Below are positions 34,534-40,738 of a stretch of DNA of 40,738 nucleotides, piece by piece. Under the pieces are notes generated by a model. That model searched no databases. It saw only the letters and a list, made by a program, of their open reading frames with translations, and had not been told where the DNA came from. This DNA comes from Oscillospiraceae bacterium. GTDB taxonomy: Bacteria > Bacillota > Clostridia > Oscillospirales > Ruminococcaceae. The translations under genes were made by a program, and so were the position numbers. Positions within the stretch are counted from its first letter, which is position 1, and each line of letters begins with the position of its first letter. The stretch lies in contig JAGALZ010000049.1 of the NCBI GenBank assembly GCA_017848055.1, positions 1 to 40,738 of the forward strand, written 5' to 3'.

Positions 34534-35439
34534 CTATTCAAACAGTGCATTTACAAAGTCGTGGGTATCAAACGGCTGGATATCTTCAATCTTTTCGCCG
34601 ACTGTAACGAGCTTTACAGGCACCTTCAAGTCATCTGTAATTGAGATTACGATACCGCCCTTTGCAGTGCCGTCGAGCTTTGTGAGGATGATACCGGTGA
34701 TATCTGCAACCTCATTGAACTGCTTTGCCTGGTTTACTGCATTCTGGCCTGTTGTAGCGTCGAGTGCAAGGAGCACCTCGAGGCTGCAGCCCTCTGCCTG
34801 AGTATGCACGATTCTTGAAATCTTCTTAAGCTCATCCATAAGGTTTTTCTTGTTATGGAGTCTTCCTGCTGTGTCGCAGATAACTACGTCTGCCTTTCTT
34901 GCTTTTGCGGCAGTAAGTGCGTCAAAAACGACAGCGGCAGGGTCGGAGCCTTCCTTATGCTTGATAATATCTACGCCTGCTCTGTCTGTCCAGACCTGGA
35001 GCTGGTCGATTGCTGCTGCACGGAAGGTATCGGCAGCTGCTACGAGAACCTTCTTGCCCTCGTTTTTGAGCTGGTAGGAAAGCTTGCCGATTGTGGTTGT
35101 TTTACCAACGCCGTTTACGCCGATTACGAGGATAACGGACGGAGTTGTGGACATATCGAGGCTCTGAGGCTCACCGAGCATTTCCTCGATGACTTCCTTG
35201 AGCATATCCATAATCTTTTCAGGTTCCTTGATGCCGTTTTCCTTTACTCTTTTTCTTAAAATCTCGCAGATTTTAACTGATGTTGTCGCGCCGATATCGC
35301 ACATGATAAGTGTTTCTTCAAGCTCCTCAAACAGCTCTTCGTCTATTTTGGTGAACTTATTAAGAACCTTTGCGATACCGCCGATAAATGAGTTTTTGGT
35401 CTTTCTAAGACCTGCCTTGAGCTTTTCAAAAAATCCCAT
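34534..35439 (-). CDS. ftsY: Signal recognition particle receptor FtsY
   Basis: A 301-residue GTPase that docks SRP-ribosome complexes at the membrane. It has the N domain (about residues 1-85) followed by the G domain with GVNGVGKTTTIGKLS, AADTFRAAAIDQL, CDTAGRLHNK and TKLDGTAKGG. The acidic A domain of E. coli FtsY is nearly absent, as usual in Firmicutes. It follows smc by 19 bases, an arrangement conserved in Gram-positives. Confidence 0.97.
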   Translation of the reverse strand: MGFFEKLKAGLRKTKNSFIGGIAKVLNKFTKIDEELFEELEETLIMCDIGATTSVKICEILRKRVKENGIKEPEKIMDMLKEVIEEMLGEPQSLDMSTTPSVILVIGVNGVGKTTTIGKLSYQLKNEGKKVLVAAADTFRAAAIDQLQVWTDRAGVDIIKHKEGSDPAAVVFDALTAAKARKADVVICDTAGRLHNKKNLMDELKKISRIVHTQAEGCSLEVLLALDATTGQNAVNQAKQFNEVADITGIILTKLDGTAKGGIVISITDDLKVPVKLVTVGEKIEDIQPFDTHDFVNALFE

Positions 35440-35458
35440 TTATATCATTCCTTTCCTA

Positions 35459-38400
35459 CTAGCCTATTGTCTGCTCAGCCTGGGATACATTCATTCTGAG
35501 GAGCTTTGACACGCCCTTTTCCTGCATTGTTACGCCGTAAAGGACATCTGCCTCCTCCATAGTACCTCTACGGTGGGTGATGGCAATAAACTGTGTTGTG
35601 TCTGTAAATTTTCTGAGGTACTGGGCATACTTTGTAACGTTAACGTCGTCGAGTGCTGCTTCGATTTCGTCGAGCAGACAAAACGGTGACGGCTTTACTG
35701 TAAGTATTGCAAAGTAGATTGCGATTGCGACAAACGCCTGCTCTCCGCCTGACAGAAGTGAAAGATTCTTAATCACCTTGCCCGGTGGTGCGACATTTAT
35801 ATCAATTCCGCACTCGAGAATATCGTCGGGATTTTCAAGTCTGAGTTCGGCTCTTCCGCCGCCGAAAAGCTCGACAAAAATTCTCTTGAAGTTTTCGTTT
35901 ATCTTACTGAAGCTTTCGGAGAAAATCTCCTTCATGCTTGCGGTAAGCTCTGTAATAAGCTTTTCAAGCTCGCTCTTTGAGGTTGTAACATCTGAAAGCT
36001 CCTTAGACAAGAACTCATATCTTTCAGAAACCTCTACGTACTCCTCGACTGCGCCGACATTGACGTGACCGAGGTGCTTTATCTTATTGCGAAGCTCGGT
36101 AAGGTGCTTATTTGCCTCAGCGACATTTTCAATCGGCTGTGCCATTTCTGCCGCCTGTGTCTTTGAGAGCTCATACTGTTCCCACAGTGAGGACACAATC
36201 TTGTCGTACTCCTCCTGGGTTGAGAGCTGCTTTTCGCTGACTCTTGCTATATCCTGGGAAAGCACTTCTCTTTGCTCGTTCTTTATTTTGAGCATCGCTC
36301 TTTGCTTTGAGGACTGCTCGTCGAGTCTTGCATGCTCTGCCTGGAGCTTTGCTATCTCAGATTCAATTACGCTGATTTTGTCAGCTGACTGTGAAATTGA
36401 GAGTCTGATTTCGCTTATCTGTGAATTCTTCTCTTCGATTGCAAGCTTATTTTCATCAATTCTGCTCTGGAGCTCATCTCTTCCGCCGCTTAAAGAAGCG
36501 ATTGTTTCATCTATCTGCTTTGCGGCAAGATAGCAGGCATCTCTGTCCTTTATAAGCTCGACTCTATGGAGTCTGAGTGAGGAAAGACGCTCGGAAATCT
36601 GCTCACGCTTTTCCTTGCTCTGTGTCTGTGCCTCATGCGACTGAGCGATGAGTGCTTCCTGCTTTTCAATCTGAGCCTTGACACTTGCAAGCTCTGCTTG
36701 TGACTTATCAAACTCTGTATCTGCAGAATTTATCTTAGAAGAGAGCTGTTCGAGCTGGATATCGAGGGTATCAATTCTGTTATCAAGCTGTGAAATGATA
36801 TCGGAAACTCTCTTGATTTCCGTTTCAAAACGCACCTTATCGGTATTCATCTCGGAGATGATTTCCTTCTTTGCTTCGCTGTCGGCAGAGAGCTTATCGA
36901 TTTCCTGTCGGAGTCTGCTCTGAACCTTATCAAGCTCGGCGTGGGTTTGTTTTATGGAATCAAGTGATTTTTCGATTTCCTCGATTTCGTTTCTTCTTGT
37001 AAGGATACCGGTTGAACGTGACGCACTTCCTCCTGTGAACGAACCACCTGCGTTGATAACCTGGCCGTCGAGAGTAACTATCTTGAATCTGTAGGAATAC
37101 TTCTTTGCAATTACTGTTGCAAGGTCGATATCCTCTGCAACGACTGTTCTTCCGAGAAGCGATGACACGATTGAGGAGAGCTTTCCGTCATATGAAACAA
37201 GCTCATTTGCAAGTGCAACATATCCGTCACAGTCACTAAGTCCCTGCTCTGAAAGCTCCTTGCCCTTTACTGATGTAATCGGCAGGAAGGTAGCTCTTCC
37301 GGCATTCTGTTCCTTTAAGTATCTGATACAGCGCTTTGCGGTATCTTCATTTTCAACAACTACATTCTGCAGCGCTGCACCGAGTGCTGTTTCTATTGCA
37401 AGAGAATACTCAGGCTTTGTGGTTACAAGCTGTGCAACCGAGCCTAATACTCCTCTCATCTGTCCCTGCTTTGCTGCCTTGATAACCTGCTTTACGCTTC
37501 TTGAGAAGCCTTCCATAGAGTTTTCAAGGTCAGAAAGGAGTCTGAGCTTCTGGGTTTTCTCCCTAAGCTCATTATCGCAATCAGAAAACTTCTGTTTTGC
37601 ATTCTTAAGCTCCTCGCTTTTTCTTTCGAGAAGCATGGTATAGCCGCTGAGCATATTGCGGTTTTCTGAGAGCTGTCTGTCTAAATTATCGAGTGCTTCA
37701 TTAAGCTCACGACGCTCCTTTACAGCTTCATCGTATGCCTGCTGTGCCTCCTGCTTGGAGTTCACTGCAAGCTCTGTCTGTTCAGCAAGCTCGGAGCCCA
37801 CATTCTTTGAGTTTTCCAGCATAAAGGTAAGCTCAGATGAACGGATATAGAGTGCGCTTATCTGCTCTGTCTGTTCCGAGAGTGCTTTCTGCTCGATATC
37901 ATCCTTATCGGAAAGCTCGGAAAGCTCCTTCTCTGTATCTGAAATCCTGCTATCGAGCTGTGTAAGCTTTTCCTGAGTCTGATTTGCGACAGCCAATTGC
38001 TCTTCCTTATCGGACAACAGCTTATCGGCAGATGAATAAGACTGCTCAATCTGCTGCTTTATCTCCTCGATTGCTTCATTTATATGGTGAATGTCATTTT
38101 CAAGAACGGCGATTTTAGAATCCGCCTGAGAACTCATAAGCTCTATCTCATGGATTCGTTCTCTTTCTTCTTCTATTTTCTGCGCACATGAAGCTGACTC
38201 TGCGAGGCTGTCCTCTGCACTTCTTTCAAGCTCGTCACACTCTTTGCTGTTCGCATCATACTGAGTGTTGAGGTCGGAAAGCTTCTGCGTAAGCCCTTCG
38301 ATTGTCTTTGAAATCTCATCCATTCTGTTAACCCAGACTGAGATTTCAAGGCTCTTCTTCTCAGCGTCGAGGGCAAGGAATTTCTTTGCCTTTTCGGACT

Positions 38401-39022
38401 GGATTCTGAGCGGCTCAACTCTGCTTTCAAGCTCTGAAAGTATATCGGTAAGCCTTAAAATATTATCCTGAGCGGCGAGAAGCTTTCTTTCTGCCTGGAG
38501 CTTTTTATAGCGGAATTTCGATATTCCTGCGGCTTCCTCGAAAATCTCACGTCTTTCGGATGACTTGCTCGAAACGATATCGGCAATCTTACCCTGACCG
38601 ATAATCGAGTAGCCGTCCTTACCAAGACCTGTATCCATAAACAGCTCGACGATATCCTTGAGTCTTACGCTGTTTGCGTTTATCATATACTCGCTGTCGC
38701 CGTTACGGTAAAGCTTTCTTGTAACCGACACAATATCGCTGTCGTAATTAAGACTTCTGTCTGTATTATCTATATTCAAGGTAGCGAGTGCAAAACCCAC
38801 TGCCTTTCTGTTTTCGGTACCTGTGAAGATAACGTCCTCCATTTTACCGCCTCTTAGCGTTTTGGTGGACTGCTCTCCGAGAACCCATCTCATAGCGTCG
38901 CCGATATTACTTTTACCCGAACCGTTAGGGCCTACAACGCCTGTAATACCCTTTCCGAAGTCAAGCTTTACTTTATCGGGAAACGATTTGAAGCCCTGAA
39001 GCTCCAATGATATAAGGTGCAT
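35459..39022 (-). CDS. smc: Chromosome segregation protein SMC
   Basis: A 1187-residue condensin ATPase. Walker A (GVVGPNGSGKSNIGDAM) is at the N-terminus. A long coiled coil from about residue 170 is interrupted by the hinge near 515-660 (GVLGSVAQLVTTKPEYS), and a second coil leads to the signature LSLLSGGEQAFVAIAIYF and Walker B CLLDEIEAALDDVN. Length and layout match B. subtilis SMC. It begins four bases after the radical SAM gene. The partners scpA and scpB are not in the window. Confidence 0.98.
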   Translation of the reverse strand: MHLISLELQGFKSFPDKVKLDFGKGITGVVGPNGSGKSNIGDAMRWVLGEQSTKTLRGGKMEDVIFTGTENRKAVGFALATLNIDNTDRSLNYDSDIVSVTRKLYRNGDSEYMINANSVRLKDIVELFMDTGLGKDGYSIIGQGKIADIVSSKSSERREIFEEAAGISKFRYKKLQAERKLLAAQDNILRLTDILSELESRVEPLRIQSEKAKKFLALDAEKKSLEISVWVNRMDEISKTIEGLTQKLSDLNTQYDANSKECDELERSAEDSLAESASCAQKIEEERERIHEIELMSSQADSKIAVLENDIHHINEAIEEIKQQIEQSYSSADKLLSDKEEQLAVANQTQEKLTQLDSRISDTEKELSELSDKDDIEQKALSEQTEQISALYIRSSELTFMLENSKNVGSELAEQTELAVNSKQEAQQAYDEAVKERRELNEALDNLDRQLSENRNMLSGYTMLLERKSEELKNAKQKFSDCDNELREKTQKLRLLSDLENSMEGFSRSVKQVIKAAKQGQMRGVLGSVAQLVTTKPEYSLAIETALGAALQNVVVENEDTAKRCIRYLKEQNAGRATFLPITSVKGKELSEQGLSDCDGYVALANELVSYDGKLSSIVSSLLGRTVVAEDIDLATVIAKKYSYRFKIVTLDGQVINAGGSFTGGSASRSTGILTRRNEIEEIEKSLDSIKQTHAELDKVQSRLRQEIDKLSADSEAKKEIISEMNTDKVRFETEIKRVSDIISQLDNRIDTLDIQLEQLSSKINSADTEFDKSQAELASVKAQIEKQEALIAQSHEAQTQSKEKREQISERLSSLRLHRVELIKDRDACYLAAKQIDETIASLSGGRDELQSRIDENKLAIEEKNSQISEIRLSISQSADKISVIESEIAKLQAEHARLDEQSSKQRAMLKIKNEQREVLSQDIARVSEKQLSTQEEYDKIVSSLWEQYELSKTQAAEMAQPIENVAEANKHLTELRNKIKHLGHVNVGAVEEYVEVSERYEFLSKELSDVTTSKSELEKLITELTASMKEIFSESFSKINENFKRIFVELFGGGRAELRLENPDDILECGIDINVAPPGKVIKNLSLLSGGEQAFVAIAIYFAILTVKPSPFCLLDEIEAALDDVNVTKYAQYLRKFTDTTQFIAITHRRGTMEEADVLYGVTMQEKGVSKLLRMNVSQAEQTIG

Positions 39023-39025
39023 ACC

Positions 39026-40024
39026 CTACCCCCTGATAACACGGCACTGATACATACCCATCTGCTTGTCCTGCTTTACGGACATATCAATACCCTTTGC
39101 TTTAAAATACTGATGATTTGATTTTTTGTGTCCCATTGCCTTACTTACTGCCGCAGGCGAAACCACAGCTGTAAGCTTCCCCTTATAGTCTGAAGGGATG
39201 CTTTGTTCTATAATATCTCTGTATACTGCACTCTCGCAAAGCTCCTTGAATGCAGGGTGATAAAATCCGCCGACTCTTTCACCCTCGACGTTATCAGAGG
39301 CATGAAGTCCGCATCTTATCACGCTTATATTTTCTTTATGGAACATAAGAAGAAGTTTGGCACACAGCTTTACCATCTCATCAAATTCCATAGTTTTATA
39401 CTCGCCCGACTTATAAAGCTCGCTGAGTCTTGTCCCTTCCAGGATTACTGTCGGGTAAATCCTCACGGTATCGGGTCTGAGCTTAATTATCTCCTGAGCT
39501 GTTCTGATATCGAGGCTTTCGGAGCTTTTATATAGTCCTGTCATCATCTGAAGTCCCAGCTCGAAGCCATAGCTTTTTATAAGCTCTGAGGCTTTTATGA
39601 CATCCTCTGCGGTATGGCCTCTGTCGTTTGCAGAAAGCACCTCATCGGACATACTCTGCGCACCCAGCTCGATTGCAGTGACACCATAGCTTTTGAGAAT
39701 ACGCAAAACCTCGTCGTCGATAGCGTCCGGTCTTGTAGAAATTCTTATACCGCTGAATTTGCCTTCTCCCACATATTCTCTTGCCGCCTTGAGGAGCGAA
39801 ATCATATACTCACGCTCAATTGCGGTAAAGCTCCCGCCAAAGAATGCTATCTGCGTATTTTCAGGACTTGCGACCGCTGACAACGCTTCTTTGCATATCT
39901 GCGACACCTTGTCAGCTGTCGGGATATCCTTACAGCCGCTTATTGTATGCTGATTACAGAACGAGCACATATTGGGACAGCCTACATGCGCCACAAAGAT
40001 TGAAATGTTAGCGTGCTTTGTCAT
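39026..40024 (-). CDS. Elp3-like radical SAM protein
   Basis: A 332-residue radical SAM enzyme. The cluster motif is CPNMCSFCNQ (C-x3-C-x2-C) near residue 18, followed by FFGGSFTAIER and the TRPDAIDDEVL strand. ELGAQSMSDEVLSANDRGHT and GLQMMTGLY are typical of Elp3-type barrels. It has the radical SAM part and a short C-terminal domain but no acetyltransferase domain, so it is not full Elp3. Its reaction is unknown; an RNA or translation role would fit its neighbours. The ATG at 40024 lies inside the end of rnc, a 17-base overlap; the longer frame to 40090 reads through rnc. Confidence 0.85.
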   Translation of the reverse strand: MTKHANISIFVAHVGCPNMCSFCNQHTISGCKDIPTADKVSQICKEALSAVASPENTQIAFFGGSFTAIEREYMISLLKAAREYVGEGKFSGIRISTRPDAIDDEVLRILKSYGVTAIELGAQSMSDEVLSANDRGHTAEDVIKASELIKSYGFELGLQMMTGLYKSSESLDIRTAQEIIKLRPDTVRIYPTVILEGTRLSELYKSGEYKTMEFDEMVKLCAKLLLMFHKENISVIRCGLHASDNVEGERVGGFYHPAFKELCESAVYRDIIEQSIPSDYKGKLTAVVSPAAVSKAMGHKKSNHQYFKAKGIDMSVKQDKQMGMYQCRVIRG

Positions 40025-40715
40025 CCTTATAACCCATAAGTGCGAGTGCTTCTCTTGCTGCCTGCTGTTCGGCATTCTTCTTTGACGCACCCGTGCCTGT
40101 ACCGATTACGTTTGAATTGAGCATTACATTTACTGTAAAACGCTTATCATGGGCGGGGCCTGTTTCCTCAACGAGCTTATATATGACTCTTTCCTCGGGA
40201 TTCTTCTGGACTATTTCCTGAAGAATTGTCTTATAGTCTGTAAAGCTCGGTGTAACCGACTTATCAAACTGCTTTGGCATAAACCTGAGGATATGCTTTG
40301 AAGCAGGCTCCATTCCGCCGTCAAGATATATTGCGGCGATTACTGCCTCGAATGCATCAGAAACAATCGACGGACGCTGTCTTCCGCCGGTATTCTCCTC
40401 GCCCTTACCGAGCATAATATGCTCGCCCAAATCTATTTGCTTTGAAAATTCGAACAGTGCTTTTTCACAGACAAGCGAAGCTCTCAGCTTAGAAAGCTGA
40501 CCTTCGGGCATCTGCTGCTGATGGTGGAATATATAGTTTGAAACGACTATCGAAAGCACAGAGTCACCTAAAAACTCAAGTCTTTCGTTGCTTTTTCTGC
40601 CCTTCTTCTCATTTGCGTAAGAGGAATGGGAGAGAGCCTCATAGAGTAATCTGTCGTTATTGAAGGTATATCCTATTTTCTTTTGGAACTCCAGAAGGTT
40701 TTCCTGTTCTGTCAT
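40008..40715 (-). CDS. rnc: Ribonuclease III
   Basis: A 235-residue double-strand-specific endonuclease that processes rRNA precursors. The catalytic motif NERLEFLGDSVLSIVVSNYI and the second acidic site SDAFEAVIAAIYLDGG are complete, and a dsRNA-binding domain ends the protein (DYKTILQEIVQK, then GTGTGASKKNAEQQAAREAL). I start at 40715, where an ATG follows AAAGGATG; an upstream TTG (40736) is possible but less likely. The gene is complete, with the window edge just upstream. Confidence 0.96.
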   Translation of the reverse strand: MTEQENLLEFQKKIGYTFNNDRLLYEALSHSSYANEKKGRKSNERLEFLGDSVLSIVVSNYIFHHQQQMPEGQLSKLRASLVCEKALFEFSKQIDLGEHIMLGKGEENTGGRQRPSIVSDAFEAVIAAIYLDGGMEPASKHILRFMPKQFDKSVTPSFTDYKTILQEIVQKNPEERVIYKLVEETGPAHDKRFTVNVMLNSNVIGTGTGASKKNAEQQAAREALALMGYKDDKAR

Positions 40716-40738
40716 TTTCCACACATCCTTTCTCAATA

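Overview
The window looks like chromosome from a fibre-degrading Ruminococcus-type clostridium (Oscillospiraceae/Ruminococcaceae). This is inferred from gene content, not from a database search. The clues are a GH5 endoglucanase lipoprotein next to a cellobiose 2-epimerase, a CD1247-type acidic zinc-ribbon protein, T-box, SAM and FMN riboswitches, a LeuRS with KMGKR in place of KMSKS, and the gene order rnc - radical SAM - smc - ftsY. Most genes are on the minus strand. The plus-strand islands are the ilv operon, metK and a recombinase relic.

Layout. 1-1.86 kb: accessory ground with an extended ECF sigma factor, a GNAT acetyltransferase bracketed by short repeats, and the decayed end of a large serine recombinase. 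1.9-4.7 kb: two secondary transporters and tRNA-Ser(GGA). 5.0-11.9 kb: an isoleucine T-box controls ilvA-ridA-ilvB-ilvN-ilvC-ilvD, covering the route from threonine to the isoleucine and valine oxo-acids; RidA would clear the reactive imine made by IlvA. 11.9-16.6 kb: a NUDIX hydrolase, then a minus-strand unit of a small membrane protein, a DUF1015 protein, cellobiose 2-epimerase and GH5 endoglucanase. 16.7-21.35 kb: secA divergent from a SAM-riboswitch-controlled metK plus a small STAS-like gene.

21.35-21.67 kb is a dense set of hairpins inside long inverted arms, lying exactly between two converging units. 21.7-25.5 kb: a GntR/FCD repressor and a LeuA-like synthase (possibly Re-citrate synthase) with a palindromic operator on the promoter, an AAC(3)-family acetyltransferase, and the riboflavin transporter RibU with its FMN riboswitch. 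25.5-29.5 kb: the acidic Cys/Asp-rich protein, EF-P, an M24 peptidase, AroQ, an endonuclease IV-like protein, and rpsU with a structured leader. 29.6-40.7 kb: a tightly packed housekeeping cluster, read as rnc, radical SAM, smc, ftsY, rdgB, yhbY, nadD, yqeK, rsfS, leuS.

Promoters are unusually easy to read. At least six match TTGACA-17 bp-TATAAT with one mismatch or none, so transcription units can be drawn with some confidence. I found no CRISPR array, prophage or obvious defence system. The most unusual items are the hairpin element at 21.35 kb, the Asp-Cys repeat protein, the rpsU leader and the GntR operator/LeuA-like unit.
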